DNA of 64,000 nt from Aerococcus suis (GTDB lineage: Bacteria; Bacillota; Bacilli; Lactobacillales; Aerococcaceae). The notes below the pieces were generated by a model, which saw only the letters and a program-made list of their open reading frames with translations, was not told the DNA's origin and did not search any database. The position numbers and the translations under genes are program-made. Shown piece by piece: positions 20,859-30,626 of the stretch. The stretch spans positions 1-64,000 of the forward strand of contig NZ_FWXK01000002.1 of the NCBI RefSeq assembly GCF_900176325.1, in the 5' to 3' direction. Numbering within the stretch: position 1 is the first letter of the stretch; each line of letters starts with the position of its first letter.

Positions 20859-21410
20859 ATGAAAGCAGTTATTTCCATTGATTATTCAAATGATTTTGTC
20901 GCTAGTGATGGCGCGTTAACAGCTGGTGAACCTGCTCAAGCTATCGAAAAAGATACCGTTCGATTATTAAAAGATAGTATCGGTAATGGAGATTTTGTTG
21001 TTTTTGCTGATGATATTCATGAAGCGAACGATCACTATCATCCAGAGACCGAATTGTTCCCACCTCATAATCTTATCGACACAACTGGTCGCCAACTTTA
21101 TGGTCAAGTTCAAGATGTTTATGACCAAAATAAACATTTAGATACGGTCTATTGGTTAGATAAAACCCGTTATTCTGCATTTGCGGGAACTGACTTAGAT
21201 ATTAAATTGAGGGAACGGCATATTCAAGAAGTTTGGTTATCTGGAGTAGTAACAGATATCTGTGTGTTACATACAGCAGTAGATGCTTATAACTTAGGAT
21301 ATGATATTGTCGTTGTTGAAAATTGTGTCGCATCATTTAATCAAACGGGGCACGAATGGGCGCTTGATCATTTCAAAAATAGTTTAGGTGCTAAAGTTAT
21401 TACTTATTAA
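20859..21410 (+). CDS. pncA: Nicotinamidase (isochorismatase-like cysteine hydrolase)
   Basis: 183 residues. Nicotinamidase hydrolyses nicotinamide to nicotinate in NAD salvage. The catalytic triad is visible as Asp8 (SIDYSNDF), Lys102 (DKTRYSAFAG) and Cys135 (VVTDICVLHTA). The metal-binding motif DIHEANDHYHPE lies at 52-63 (Asp52, His54, His61). The sequence closely resembles Bacillus subtilis PncA/YueJ as I recall it, including ELFPPHN and ASFNQTGHEWAL. AGAGG precedes the ATG. Own terminator follows, so probably monocistronic. Confidence 0.9.
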   Translation: MKAVISIDYSNDFVASDGALTAGEPAQAIEKDTVRLLKDSIGNGDFVVFADDIHEANDHYHPETELFPPHNLIDTTGRQLYGQVQDVYDQNKHLDTVYWLDKTRYSAFAGTDLDIKLRERHIQEVWLSGVVTDICVLHTAVDAYNLGYDIVVVENCVASFNQTGHEWALDHFKNSLGAKVITY

Positions 21411-21426
21411 TTCCTAGGAAAATTAT

Positions 21427-21464
21427 GAAAGAATTCCATTTATTAATGATGGAATTCTTTTTTG
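21427..21464 (+). terminator. Terminator of pncA
   Basis: Stem AAGAATTCCAT/ATGGAATTCTT with an 8-base loop and T-run. Confidence 0.92.
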
Positions 21465-21492
21465 TAAGTAAATAGTCTCTAATAATGACTTA

Positions 21493-21501
21493 TGATATAC
21501 T
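21493..21501 (+). promoter_or_regulatory. Promoter of recD2 (extended -10)
   Basis: TGATATACT, a TGn-extended -10, 27 bases before the recD2 start; no clear -35. Confidence 0.5.
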
Positions 21502-21528
21502 GAAAAGTTGTGATTAGGAGGGAAGTAA

Positions 21529-23946
21529 ATGACTACCGAACGAGATTATATTATTGGTGAGATAAAAGCCACTTTTTTTGAAAATCCAAATAATTATTAT
21601 CGAGTGATGAAAATTCGTGTTGATGAAACCAATACGATGTATTCTGAAGATGAGATTGTTGTTACGGGGGTGTTTGCTGAAATCCAAGAAGGAACAACTT
21701 ATCAGTTTAATGGTCAATTAGTCGATCATCCAAAGTATGGTATTCAATTTAAATGTGAGACTTATGAGCGTCAAAAAATAACGAGTCGTGAAGGCTTACA
21801 ACGCTTTTTATCAAGTGATCAATTTCCTGGAATTGGTAAAATATTAGCGAAACGAATCGTAACGCAATTTGGTGAAGAAACGATTGATATTATTTTAAAT
21901 TCTCCAGATCGCTTACAAGAAATTAAAGGTTTAACCAAAAAGAAACGCGTGATGTTACATGACTTGTTAGAGTCTCAACAAGGTAATGAACAAGTTTTTA
22001 TTCAATTAGCTGAGATGGGATTTTCTAATCAATTAGCGGCTAAAATACATGCTCAGTATCATAATGATGCGATTGAAATCATTGAGGAGAATCCTTATGC
22101 TCTCATTGAAGATATTAATGGATTCGGTTTTAAACGTGCTGATGAGTTAGCGATGCACCTAGAATTCCCACCTGATAGCCAAGTACGAATTACCGGTGCT
22201 ATTATTTATAAACTTGATGAAATCTGTATGCAATCTGGAAATACTTATGTAGAGTATGATGGATTAGCTGATCAAGTCAGTGAATTACTCTCTGAAGGGC
22301 AAGTCCAACGTATTGAGCCAGATTTAGTTAAAACGATTCTTGACGAAATGAGTGAACTCGGTAAGATTATTATTACTGAAGGACATAAAGTCGCGTTACC
22401 AAGTTTATATTATGCTGAGGCAGGAATTGCTGCTAAATTAAATCATATGCAACAAGATCGCTATCAGCCGGAATATCCTAATTGTAATTTAGATGATGAA
22501 ATTGAGACTTTAGAAGAAGAATTGAACATTCGTTATGGGAATGCACAAAAAGCTGCAATACGAGAAGCTTTAATGAATAAAGTGTTCGTTTTGACTGGCG
22601 GGCCAGGAACTGGGAAAACAACGGTACTTAACGGAATTGTTCAATTATATTCGAAGTTGAATGATTTATCATTAGATGTTGATGATTATGAGCCGGGAGG
22701 ATTTCCAATAGCTTTAGCCGCACCTACCGGACGTGCTGCCAAACGTATGTCAGAAATGATTGGTCTACCAGCAAGTACAATCCATCGATTGCTCGGATTA
22801 ACTGGTGAGGAAGATGAGACTGAGGAATGGGAAGGCAATGGCCAACAATTAGAAGCCGATTTACTGATTATAGACGAAATGTCAATGGTTGATACGTGGT
22901 TAGCTAATCAATTGTTAGAACGAATTCCTCCGTTTATGCAAGTTATTTTTGTGGGGGATAAAGATCAACTACCTTCCGTTGGACCAGGACAAGTTTTATC
23001 TGATATTATTCGTTCTCAAACAGTTAAAACACGAGAACTAGATGAAATTTATCGTCAAGATGATGAATCAACAATTGTCACTTTAGCTCATAACATAAAA
23101 CAAGGCATTGTTCCGGGTAATTTAACCATTAATCAATCGGACCGCTCATTCATGGTGAGTGACACGAATCATTTAGCACCGCTTGTATCAGCAATAGCTA
23201 AGCGGGCGATTGAAAAAGGATATGATAAACGCTCTGTTCAAGTCTTAGCCCCAATGTATCGCGGACGAGCAGGAATCCATGCTTTAAATGAACAGTTACA
23301 ATTTGCTCTCAATCCTAATAATGAAGGGACTAAACGAGAAGTTAGCTATTTTGAACAAACTTTTAGAGTCGGAGATAAAGTCTTACAATTAAAAAACCAA
23401 CCCGAAGATAATGTCTTTAATGGGGATGTGGGAGAAATTGTCGCTATTTTTAGAGCGAATGAAACTGAAAGTAAGGTGGACGAGATTGTTGTTGCCTTCG
23501 ATGATGTTGAAGTGACTTATGAACGTAAAGATTGGAATCAAATTACTTTAGCGTATTGCACGTCGATTCATAAATCACAAGGAAGTGAATTCCCAATTGT
23601 CATTTTGCCATTAGTTAAACAATTTCAACGGATGCTACAACGCAATTTAATTTATACTGCGATTACTCGAGCTAAGCAGTCTTTAGTCTTGATAGGGGAT
23701 CCTGATGCTTTTGTAATGGCTATTCAAAACGTGACGGAGCATCGTGATACGCAGCTTCTTGAATTTTTATTGGAAGCGAATCATTTAGATTCTGATGAAG
23801 TTTTTGTTGGTAATGATGAAACATCAGTTATTGATAAAGAAATAGAAGAAGATGATGGTCCTAAAATTTTGACAGCCGCTCATATTATAAATCAACAGAT
23901 TGACCCGATGATTGGGATGGAAGGATTAACCCCATATGATTTTTAG
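21529..23946 (+). CDS. recD2: ATP-dependent helicase RecD2
   Basis: 805-residue superfamily 1B 5'-3' DNA helicase of the RecD2/YrrC type, not associated with RecBC. It has the N-terminal extension with OB fold and helix-hairpin-helix elements (about 1-330, e.g. FPGIGKILAKRIV and INGFGFKRADELA). Walker A TGGPGTGKTT is at about 356-365, DEAD-box-like IIDEMSMVD follows, then GDKDQLPSVGPGQVL, and motif VI YTAITRAKQ near the C-terminus. Involved in replication-fork and mismatch or recombination repair in Bacillus relatives. TAGGAGGG precedes the ATG. The next gene has its own T-box-controlled promoter. Confidence 0.96.
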   Translation: MTTERDYIIGEIKATFFENPNNYYRVMKIRVDETNTMYSEDEIVVTGVFAEIQEGTTYQFNGQLVDHPKYGIQFKCETYERQKITSREGLQRFLSSDQFPGIGKILAKRIVTQFGEETIDIILNSPDRLQEIKGLTKKKRVMLHDLLESQQGNEQVFIQLAEMGFSNQLAAKIHAQYHNDAIEIIEENPYALIEDINGFGFKRADELAMHLEFPPDSQVRITGAIIYKLDEICMQSGNTYVEYDGLADQVSELLSEGQVQRIEPDLVKTILDEMSELGKIIITEGHKVALPSLYYAEAGIAAKLNHMQQDRYQPEYPNCNLDDEIETLEEELNIRYGNAQKAAIREALMNKVFVLTGGPGTGKTTVLNGIVQLYSKLNDLSLDVDDYEPGGFPIALAAPTGRAAKRMSEMIGLPASTIHRLLGLTGEEDETEEWEGNGQQLEADLLIIDEMSMVDTWLANQLLERIPPFMQVIFVGDKDQLPSVGPGQVLSDIIRSQTVKTRELDEIYRQDDESTIVTLAHNIKQGIVPGNLTINQSDRSFMVSDTNHLAPLVSAIAKRAIEKGYDKRSVQVLAPMYRGRAGIHALNEQLQFALNPNNEGTKREVSYFEQTFRVGDKVLQLKNQPEDNVFNGDVGEIVAIFRANETESKVDEIVVAFDDVEVTYERKDWNQITLAYCTSIHKSQGSEFPIVILPLVKQFQRMLQRNLIYTAITRAKQSLVLIGDPDAFVMAIQNVTEHRDTQLLEFLLEANHLDSDEVFVGNDETSVIDKEIEEDDGPKILTAAHIINQQIDPMIGMEGLTPYDF

Positions 23947-23969
23947 TGATAAAGTGATTTGACTCAGAC

Positions 23970-23999
23970 TTGACATTTATTCTAAATAATCAGTATAAT
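23970..23999 (+). promoter_or_regulatory. Promoter of the alaS T-box leader
   Basis: Perfect -35 TTGACA (23970-23975), 18-base spacer, perfect -10 TATAAT (23994-23999). Confidence 0.88.
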
Positions 24000-24005
24000 A
24001 TCCTG

Positions 24006-24222
24006 TAAGCAAAAATAAGCAATCTGTGAAAGACTATAACCAATCAATTTTAGCGAGAGTGGATAGTGAAAGCACTCACCGATTGTGTTGCTCCTTTCAC
24101 TATAGATAAGTCGAAAGACTTCGCGCTCGCGTTAATAAGCAAATGAAGAGGTAATGAACATATCATTGCAACTGAGGTGGTACCGCGCACTTGCGTCCTT
24201 AGTAGCAAAGATATGTTTTTTT
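24006..24222 (+). ncRNA. T-box leader, alanine-specific
   Basis: Senses uncharged tRNA-Ala and controls read-through into alaS. Stem I closes by GTGAAAG/CTTTCAC (about 24026-24100). Its specifier loop offers GCT at 24090-24092, an alanine codon, just before the closing strand. An AGAGTGGAT-type element lies in the upper part. The T-box core TGGTACCGCG is at 24178-24187 and would pair with the free tRNA 3' end. A competing terminator follows. Codon and downstream gene agree. Confidence 0.93.
24157..24222 (+). terminator. T-box regulated terminator before alaS
   Basis: AACATATC (24157-24164) pairs with GATATGTT (24210-24217), followed by T; the enclosed region contains the T-box sequence that forms the alternative antiterminator. 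Confidence 0.88.
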
Positions 24223-24239
24223 ATTTGAGGAGGAAAAAT

Positions 24240-26876
24240 ATGGAACAATTAACTAGTGTAGAAATTAGACAAAAATGGTTAGATTTTTGGAAAACAAAAA
24301 ATCATCAAGTAGAACCTAGTGCCTCGTTAGTTCCTGTAGATGATCCCACATTATTATGGATTAATTCAGGTGTTGCAACATTAAAAAAATATTTTGATGG
24401 GTCAGTTGTTCCGGATAATCCTCGGATTACGAATGCTCAAAAATCTATTCGGACAAACGATATTGAAAATGTTGGTGTTACAGCGCGTCACCATACGTTA
24501 TTTGAAATGTTAGGTAACTTTTCAATTGGAGATTATTTTAAATCTGAAGTCATTCCATGGGCATGGGAATTACTAACAGGTGAAGAATGGTTTGCGATTG
24601 AACCTGAAAGATTATATGTGACATATTTCCCAGAAGACAAAGAAACATTGAAATTATGGCAAGAGGTTACACAATTAAGTGATGATCATTTTGTTCCTAT
24701 TGAAGATAATTTCTGGGATATTGGTGCCGGTCCATGTGGCCCAGATACTGAAATTTTCTTTGATCGTGGTAAAAAATATCAGGATTTAGCTGATGATGAT
24801 CCTGAAATGTATCCAGGGGGAGAAAATGAACGTTATTTAGAAATTTGGAATATTGTCTTTTCTCAATTTAATCACATGCCAGATGGAGAATATGTGCCTC
24901 TAAAACATAAAAATATTGATACAGGTATGGGATTAGAACGTATGGTAAGTGTTATGCAAGATGCCCCTACAAACTTTGAAACTGACTTATTTATGCCTAT
25001 CATCCATGCTATTGAAAAAATGGCAACGACTTCTAAATATGGGGAAGATGCTAAGGTTAATATTTCATATAAAGTCATTGCTGACCATATTCGAGCAGTT
25101 ACCTTTGCTATTGGGGACCAAGCGCTACCTTCTAATGAAGGACGCGGTTATATTTTAAGACGATTAATTCGTCGTGCGATGATGCATGGTCGGCGATTAG
25201 GAATTACTAAAGCTTTCTTATATCAATTAGTTCCGGTTGTTGGTGAAATTATGTCTGATTTCTATCCAGAAGTGGTTAGTGAAGCTGACTTTATTATGGA
25301 AGTAATTGAAAAAGAGGAAGAACGATTCTTAGAAACCATTAATGAAGGAGAAGACATCTTAACTGGTGAGATTGAACGTCTAAAAGCTGCAAATGAGACG
25401 GTGTTGGCTGGTGAAATTGCCTTCAAATTATATGATACTTACGGTTTCCCATTAGAATTAACCAATGAATATTTAGAATCAGCTAATATGACGACCGATG
25501 AAGAAGCTTTTGAAGCAGCAATGCAAGCACAAAGAGAACGTGCTCGTGCAGCTAGAAAAGATACAAAAGGTATGGGTATTCAATCTGATATTTTAGGCGA
25601 TATTGTGGCTGATAGTCAGTTTGTAGGCTATGAAAATGTCAAAAGTGAAGGAACGGTTAATAGTTTAATCGTTAATGATCAGATTGTAGAAGTAGCTGAA
25701 GCTGGACAAACCGCTTACTTTACCGCTTCAGAGACGCCATTTTATGCGGAAATGGGTGGACAAGTAGCCGATACCGGAGTGATTTACTCGCTAGATGGTA
25801 AAAAACTCGGTGATGTTATTGATGTTCAAACGGCACCTAATGGCCAACATTTGCATGAGGTGACTTTAGTAGAAACTCTTAAATTGAATGACGACATTCA
25901 ATTAGTTGTTGATGAAAAACGACGTCATGCGATTACTAAAAACCATACGGCAACACACTTACTTCATCAAGCGCTTAAAGATATTTTAGGTGAGCATGCT
26001 AATCAAGCGGGCTCATTAGTGGCTCCTAAACAACTACGGTTTGACTTTACGCACTTTGGTCAAGTGACAGATGAAGAGTTAGAACGCATGGAACATATCG
26101 TTAATGAAAAAATTTGGGATGCTATTCCCGTAGAAACGATTGAAACAACGATAGAAGATGCGAAAGCACGTGGCGCTATGGCATTATTCGGTGAAAAATA
26201 TGGTGATATCGTACGTATGGTTTCTGTTGATGATTGGTCTATCGAATTATGTGGTGGTGTCCACGTAGCTAATACAGCAGAGATTGGTGTATTTAAAATT
26301 GTTTCTGAAAGTGGTATTGGGGCTGGTGTTCGTCGGATTGAAGCATTGACTGGTGAAGCAGCTGTTGACTTCTATAATCAACAAGAGCATCAACTACAAG
26401 CAATCGCTAACCAAGTGAAAGTGAAAAAAGCAGCAGATATCTTACCACGATTAGAAAGTCAACAAGCAGAAATAAAACAATTAGAACAAGAATTGGAAAG
26501 CCTTAAAGCTAAAGCCAACCAAGAAGCTGCTGGACAAATTTTCCAAAATGTTCATACCGTAAATGGCACAAGTTTTATTGCTGAACATTTGCCAAAACGT
26601 GAAATTAAAGATTTACGTCATATTAGTGATGATTGGAAACAAGCAGATTACTCTGATATTCTAGTATTAGCTACAGATCATGATGATAAAGCGAATTTAT
26701 TAGTTGCCGTTAAACCTGAAGCCATTGAAAAAGGCTTTAAAGCTGGCGACTTGATTAAACAATTAGCCCCACTTGTGAATGGTGGCGGTGGTGGTCGTCC
26801 TGATTTAGCACAAGCAGGTGGTAAAAATCCAGCTGGAATTAAAGATGCGCTATCAAAAGTCAGCGATTTATTGTAA
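24240..26876 (+). CDS. alaS: Alanine-tRNA ligase
   Basis: 878 residues, full length. The class II catalytic domain (about 1-240) starts with the family signature LWINSGVATLK and contains ITNAQKSIR. The tRNA-recognition domain follows, then the editing domain with HTATHLLH and CGGVH zinc ligands (about 560-670), and the C-terminal DHHA1/C-Ala domain ending GGGGGRPDLAQAGG. The ATG at 24240 with AGGAGG upstream is the true start; an in-frame GTG at 24177 lies within the T-box. Regulated by the alanine T-box. ireB, ruvX and a DUF1292 gene follow, the standard Firmicutes order. Confidence 0.98.
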   Translation: MEQLTSVEIRQKWLDFWKTKNHQVEPSASLVPVDDPTLLWINSGVATLKKYFDGSVVPDNPRITNAQKSIRTNDIENVGVTARHHTLFEMLGNFSIGDYFKSEVIPWAWELLTGEEWFAIEPERLYVTYFPEDKETLKLWQEVTQLSDDHFVPIEDNFWDIGAGPCGPDTEIFFDRGKKYQDLADDDPEMYPGGENERYLEIWNIVFSQFNHMPDGEYVPLKHKNIDTGMGLERMVSVMQDAPTNFETDLFMPIIHAIEKMATTSKYGEDAKVNISYKVIADHIRAVTFAIGDQALPSNEGRGYILRRLIRRAMMHGRRLGITKAFLYQLVPVVGEIMSDFYPEVVSEADFIMEVIEKEEERFLETINEGEDILTGEIERLKAANETVLAGEIAFKLYDTYGFPLELTNEYLESANMTTDEEAFEAAMQAQRERARAARKDTKGMGIQSDILGDIVADSQFVGYENVKSEGTVNSLIVNDQIVEVAEAGQTAYFTASETPFYAEMGGQVADTGVIYSLDGKKLGDVIDVQTAPNGQHLHEVTLVETLKLNDDIQLVVDEKRRHAITKNHTATHLLHQALKDILGEHANQAGSLVAPKQLRFDFTHFGQVTDEELERMEHIVNEKIWDAIPVETIETTIEDAKARGAMALFGEKYGDIVRMVSVDDWSIELCGGVHVANTAEIGVFKIVSESGIGAGVRRIEALTGEAAVDFYNQQEHQLQAIANQVKVKKAADILPRLESQQAEIKQLEQELESLKAKANQEAAGQIFQNVHTVNGTSFIAEHLPKREIKDLRHISDDWKQADYSDILVLATDHDDKANLLVAVKPEAIEKGFKAGDLIKQLAPLVNGGGGGRPDLAQAGGKNPAGIKDALSKVSDLL

Positions 26877-26935
26877 AATAGGACTAAGCCATTTATATAT
26901 AATAGGGTGGTTTAAACCAATTAGGAGGTGCCCTT

Positions 26936-27199
26936 ATGAGTATCAAAGATGAAACGGTTTTATTTAACTTCGGTGAAGGCAAAGAACGTGAAATTCAAAA
27001 AACATTAGGGATGGTATATGATGCCTTAGTTGAAAAGGGTTATAATCCAATCAACCAAATTGTTGGCTATTTATTATCTGGTGATCCTGCATATATTCCT
27101 CGTCACAATGATGCCCGTAATATTATTCGGCAATATGATCGTGACGAACTATTAGAGGAATTGATTACCCACTATATGGCAGATTTAGGTAGACGCTAA
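26936..27199 (+). CDS. ireB: IreB family regulatory phosphoprotein
   Basis: 87-residue protein (formerly UPF0297/YrzL) with the family core [22 protein letters not shown]. In Enterococcus faecalis IreB is phosphorylated by the PASTA kinase IreK at N-terminal threonines and negatively controls cephalosporin resistance. Here Thr7 (KDETVLF) is present, while the position corresponding to Thr4 is Lys, comparing with the enterococcal sequence from memory. TAGGAGGTG precedes the ATG. Its stop overlaps the ruvX start by one base. Confidence 0.93.
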   Translation: MSIKDETVLFNFGEGKEREIQKTLGMVYDALVEKGYNPINQIVGYLLSGDPAYIPRHNDARNIIRQYDRDELLEELITHYMADLGRR

Positions 27200-27618
27200 T
27201 GCGCTATATGGGACTAGATGTTGGCACTAAAACAGTAGGGGTCGCTGTAAGTGACCTAATGGGCTGGACAGCTCAAGGAATCGAAATTATTGCTATCGAT
27301 GAAGAAGCTGAAGAATACAATCTCGATCGAGTTAAAGCACTCATCGATGAGTATGATGTGACCAAAGTAGTGATTGGTTTACCTAAAAATATGAATAATA
27401 CAGAAGGACCAAGAGCTGAAGCTTCTCGATTTTATGGCAGTTTAGTTGAAGATGAATTAGGAGTGCCGGTTGTATACCAAGATGAACGCCTGACAACCAA
27501 ACAAGCGGAACGTATGTTGATTGAAAAAGGCGATGTGAGTCGACAAAAACGCAAAAAAGTAATTGATAAGTTGGCAGCTGTCTTAATTTTACAAAATTAT
27601 TTAGATGCCAATAGCTAA
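27199..27618 (+). CDS. ruvX: Putative Holliday junction resolvase / pre-16S rRNA nuclease (RuvX/YqgF)
   Basis: 139-residue RNase H-fold nuclease. Acidic active-site residues are visible: Asp7 in [17 protein letters not shown], the Glu in YQDERLTT, and Asp in [11 protein letters not shown]. Family members have been described as Holliday junction resolvases and, in Escherichia coli, as the enzyme that matures the 16S rRNA 5' end. The ATG overlaps the ireB stop (TAATG), indicating translational coupling. Always clustered with alaS and ireB in Firmicutes. Confidence 0.94.
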   Translation: MRYMGLDVGTKTVGVAVSDLMGWTAQGIEIIAIDEEAEEYNLDRVKALIDEYDVTKVVIGLPKNMNNTEGPRAEASRFYGSLVEDELGVPVVYQDERLTTKQAERMLIEKGDVSRQKRKKVIDKLAAVLILQNYLDANS

Positions 27619-27631
27619 AGGAGGAAAAAGA

Positions 27632-27925
27632 ATGACAGAAGAAAATGCGCATGAGCATGAACATATTACGATTGTTGATGAAGAAGGTAACGAAACATTA
27701 TATGATATTTTGTTTACCTTTGATTCTGAAGATTTTGATAAATCATATGTTCTTGTTTATCCTGCAGGAGAATTGAGTGAAGAAGAACCTGTTGAAATCG
27801 AAGCTTTCTCATATATCGAAGCAGACAACGGTTATGAAGGTGAATTAAAACCTATCGAAACTCAAGAAGAATGGGATATGATTGAAGAAGTTTTAAATAC
27901 CTTTGTTTCTGAAGACGAAGAATAA
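27632..27925 (+). CDS. DUF1292 family protein (UPF0473, YrzB-like)
   Basis: 97-residue, strongly acidic protein of the UPF0473/DUF1292 family. The sequence has the characteristic central segment [10 protein letters not shown] and an [19 protein letters not shown] beta-rich N-terminus; its opening contains HEHEH. Function unknown. The ATG at 27632 is preceded by AAAGGAGG; a start at 27605 within ruvX lacks such a site. Last gene of the alaS-ireB-ruvX unit, followed by a terminator. Confidence 0.9.
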   Translation: MTEENAHEHEHITIVDEEGNETLYDILFTFDSEDFDKSYVLVYPAGELSEEEPVEIEAFSYIEADNGYEGELKPIETQEEWDMIEEVLNTFVSEDEE

Positions 27926-27933
27926 CTAATATT

Positions 27934-27967
27934 GGGGACTAGAGAAAAAGCTAGTCCCTTCTTTTTA
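27934..27967 (+). terminator. Terminator of the alaS operon
   Basis: Stem GGGACTAG/CTAGTCCC with an 8-base loop followed by TTCTTTTT. Confidence 0.93.
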
Positions 27968-28085
27968 TTGCAATTATATTACAAAAGGATGACTTTTTAG
28001 CAATTCAGTGACTAACAATTGCTCCTTTTCTTCAAAGTCATGTATAATAATTAAGATGTTTTAAAGAGCAGTAAGGAGATTGTTT

Positions 28086-29207
28086 ATGACCAAAAAATCT
28101 AAGCGTCACTCTAGTAAACGCCAAATTGAGGCGAAACAAGAGGACAATTTAGCAAGTAAAGTGGTAAAGTGGCTATTTATCTTATTAATTAGCTTAGTAT
28201 TAATTTTCGGAATAGTATTTGGTGTTAACGTTATGACTGGTGGCTTCGGAAGTGATGATGAAACGGTAGCTGTGGATATTCCTAGTGGCGCAACGGCAAA
28301 TGATGTCGCAACAATTTTAGCAGATAATGATATCGTTGCTAATGATAAGTTGTTTAGTCTCTATATGCGTCTATCTGGCAAAGATGAAATTCAAGCGGGT
28401 CATTATGAATTACCGAAATCTGCTGGTTTTGGCGAAGCAAGTGACATTCTAGCTGAAGGTGGTCTTTCAGGAGAAACTTATAAACTTGCCATTCCTGAGG
28501 GAACAAATTTAGAAGGAATTGCCGATATCGTTGCGGACGCTTCCGATTATTCTGCCGATGAATTTATGGAAGTAGCAAAAAGTGATAAATTTTTCGACCA
28601 ATTAAAAGCTGACTACCCTGATATGTTAGGAGAAGTTGCTGATAAAGATGATGTCAGATATAAACTCGAAGGCTATTTATATCCAGCAACTTATGACATT
28701 GGTAAAGACGAAAGCATTGAAGATATTATTCATAAGATGGTTGATAACATGAATAATGTTTATGTTCAACACCAAAGTGAACGTCAACATTCTGACTTAT
28801 CATTCCATGAAGTCTTAACCTTGGCCTCATTAGTAGAAGCGGAAGCTCCTGAAACTGCTGATCGTCAAAAAATTGCAGGTGTCTTCTTTAATCGATTAAA
28901 CCAAGATATGCCAATTCAATCTGATATTTCAATTAGCTACGCATTGAACGAACATCGACCATATGTGACATACGATGATACAGAAGTTGACTCACCATAC
29001 AACTTATATAAAAATACTGGCTTAGGCCCTGGACCATTTAATAATCCTGGTGTCGAAGCTATTGAAGCAACATTGGAACCTGAAGATACTGATTATTTAT
29101 ACTTCGTTGCTGATCTAAAAACAGGTAAAGTTTACTATGCGAAAACGTATGAAGAGCATATGGAACTTGTTGATAAATATGTGTCTGAAGATAATGCAGA
29201 TATGTAG
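28086..29207 (+). CDS. mltG: Endolytic transglycosylase MltG
   Basis: 373 residues. MltG is a membrane-anchored YceG-like lytic transglycosylase that cuts nascent peptidoglycan strands and may set glycan length. A basic cytoplasmic tail is followed by one membrane helix (about 27-48), a LysM-like subdomain, and the catalytic domain with the conserved Glu in LASLVEAEAPE and the family pattern AGVFFNRLNQDMPIQSDIS. ATG 28086 is chosen because AAGGAG lies seven bases upstream; a TTG at 28080 is too close. A TATAAT at 28043-28048 (with a possible TTGCTC -35) probably starts its transcript. In streptococci and enterococci mltG often stands before greA, as here with udk between. Confidence 0.94.
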   Translation: MTKKSKRHSSKRQIEAKQEDNLASKVVKWLFILLISLVLIFGIVFGVNVMTGGFGSDDETVAVDIPSGATANDVATILADNDIVANDKLFSLYMRLSGKDEIQAGHYELPKSAGFGEASDILAEGGLSGETYKLAIPEGTNLEGIADIVADASDYSADEFMEVAKSDKFFDQLKADYPDMLGEVADKDDVRYKLEGYLYPATYDIGKDESIEDIIHKMVDNMNNVYVQHQSERQHSDLSFHEVLTLASLVEAEAPETADRQKIAGVFFNRLNQDMPIQSDISISYALNEHRPYVTYDDTEVDSPYNLYKNTGLGPGPFNNPGVEAIEATLEPEDTDYLYFVADLKTGKVYYAKTYEEHMELVDKYVSEDNADM

Positions 29208-29233
29208 TATAATAGAAAACAAATGACGATAAT

Positions 29234-29264
29234 AAAAGCTCAGGATAGTCCTTGGGCTTTTTTC
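29234..29264 (+). terminator. Terminator between mltG and udk
   Basis: Imperfect stem AAAAGCTCAGGA/TCCTTGGGCTTTT with TAG loop and six T; the udk site GAGGGGAG follows directly. Probably partial. Confidence 0.7.
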
Positions 29265-29287
29265 TTGAGTATGAGGGGAGAAAGCAA

Positions 29288-29920
29288 ATGAGAAATTGTC
29301 CGATTATAATTGGGGTTACCGGTGGAACAGGTAGTGGTAAGACATCCGTTACTCGTAAAATTATGGCAGATTATGAAGATGTCTCACTAGCATATATTGA
29401 ACAAGATGCTTATTACAAAGACCAGTCGCATTTAAGTTTTGAAGAGCGAATTAAAACGAATTATGATCATCCGTTAGCTTTTGATACTGATTTATTAAAA
29501 TCTCATCTAAATCAGTTACTGAATAACGAAGCGATTGATATGCCAGTTTATGATTATACGCAACATACACGAAGCCAGCAAACAGTGCATATAGAACCGC
29601 GTGATGTGATTATTTTAGAAGGTATTTTAATTTTATATGATGAAGAATTAAGAGACTTGATGGATATCAAAGTTTATGTTGATACCGATGATGATATTCG
29701 GATTATTCGCCGTATTGAACGCGATATGGCGGAACGTGGACGGTCCTTAGAATCGATTATTAAACAATATACTGAAGTGGTTAAACCGATGCACGAACAG
29801 TTTATTGAACCAACGAAGAAATATGCCGATCTAATTATTCCTGAAGGCGGAAAAAACTTAGTAGCTATTGACTTAATGCGGACTAAAATTGAGTCAATAT
29901 TAGAAGATAAGAAAAAGTAA
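29288..29920 (+). CDS. udk: Uridine kinase
   Basis: 210-residue P-loop kinase that phosphorylates uridine and cytidine in pyrimidine salvage. Walker [13 protein letters not shown] is at 9-20, with [11 protein letters not shown] and [11 protein letters not shown] (substrate binding), YDYTQHTR and [12 protein letters not shown] downstream; these order and residues match Udk. The ATG at 29288 is preceded by GAGGGGAG; an upstream in-frame start at 29252 lies in the terminator. It lies between mltG and greA. Confidence 0.95.
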   Translation: MRNCPIIIGVTGGTGSGKTSVTRKIMADYEDVSLAYIEQDAYYKDQSHLSFEERIKTNYDHPLAFDTDLLKSHLNQLLNNEAIDMPVYDYTQHTRSQQTVHIEPRDVIILEGILILYDEELRDLMDIKVYVDTDDDIRIIRRIERDMAERGRSLESIIKQYTEVVKPMHEQFIEPTKKYADLIIPEGGKNLVAIDLMRTKIESILEDKKK

Positions 29921-29996
29921 AACGTATTGCAATTTAGAATAATATCTGATATTGTATTGCTATTGATTTTTGATAAAAGACAGTTAGGAGAATAGT

Positions 29997-30476
29997 ATGA
30001 CTGAAGAAGTTTATCCGATGACCCAAGAAGGGTTAGAAAAAATAGAAAAAGAATTAGATGAGTTAAAAGTTGTTAAAAGAAAAGAAATTGTTGAACGAAT
30101 TAAAATTGCTCGTTCATATGGTGATTTATCTGAAAACTCAGAATACGAAGCTGCAAAAGATGAACAAGCTTTTGTTGAAGGCCAAATTGCTAAACTAGAA
30201 AATGTGATTCGTTATGCTGAAATTATTAATCCTGAAGATTATGAAGCGGATGAAGTTAGCTTAGGACGAAAAGTGACTTTCCAAGAACTTCCTGATGGGG
30301 ATGAAGAAGAGTATTCAATTGTTGGTAAAGCTGAAGCTGACCCATTAGAAGGTAAAATTTCTAATGAATCTCCAATTGCAAAAGCCTTAATTGGAAAACG
30401 TGAAGGTGATGAAGTAGATATCACAACACCAGGTGGAACGATGAAGGTAAAAATCGTGAAAGTTGAAGAAGCTTAA
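29997..30476 (+). CDS. greA: Transcription elongation factor GreA
   Basis: 159 residues. GreA enters the RNA polymerase secondary channel and stimulates cleavage of backtracked transcripts. The N-terminal coiled coil (about 10-75) has the conserved tip [20 protein letters not shown] with Asp and Glu residues that coordinate metal; the C-terminal FKBP-like domain (about 80-158) has [23 protein letters not shown] precedes the ATG. A strong terminator follows. Confidence 0.97.
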   Translation: MTEEVYPMTQEGLEKIEKELDELKVVKRKEIVERIKIARSYGDLSENSEYEAAKDEQAFVEGQIAKLENVIRYAEIINPEDYEADEVSLGRKVTFQELPDGDEEEYSIVGKAEADPLEGKISNESPIAKALIGKREGDEVDITTPGGTMKVKIVKVEEA

Positions 30477-30500
30477 AAGATTAAATTAAAATGATATGCT

Positions 30501-30546
30501 CCCCCAAAAAGGTGTATTTTTAGTACACTTTTTGGGGGTTTTTTAT
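30501..30546 (+). terminator. Terminator of greA
   Basis: Long stem CCCCCAAAAAGGTGTA/TACACTTTTTGGGGG with one bulge and a following T-run. Confidence 0.95.
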
Positions 30547-30626
30547 TTATATTGTAAGATAGGTCTTAAGCAGGACGTGAAAACTATTAAATTATGTATA
30601 ATAAGAAGTAGGATAGAGGTGAAACC

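Noticed and set aside
24177-24239. N-terminal extension of AlaS from a GTG
   Set aside because: The GTG is part of the T-box sequence; the AGGAGG-preceded ATG at 24240 matches the family N-terminus.
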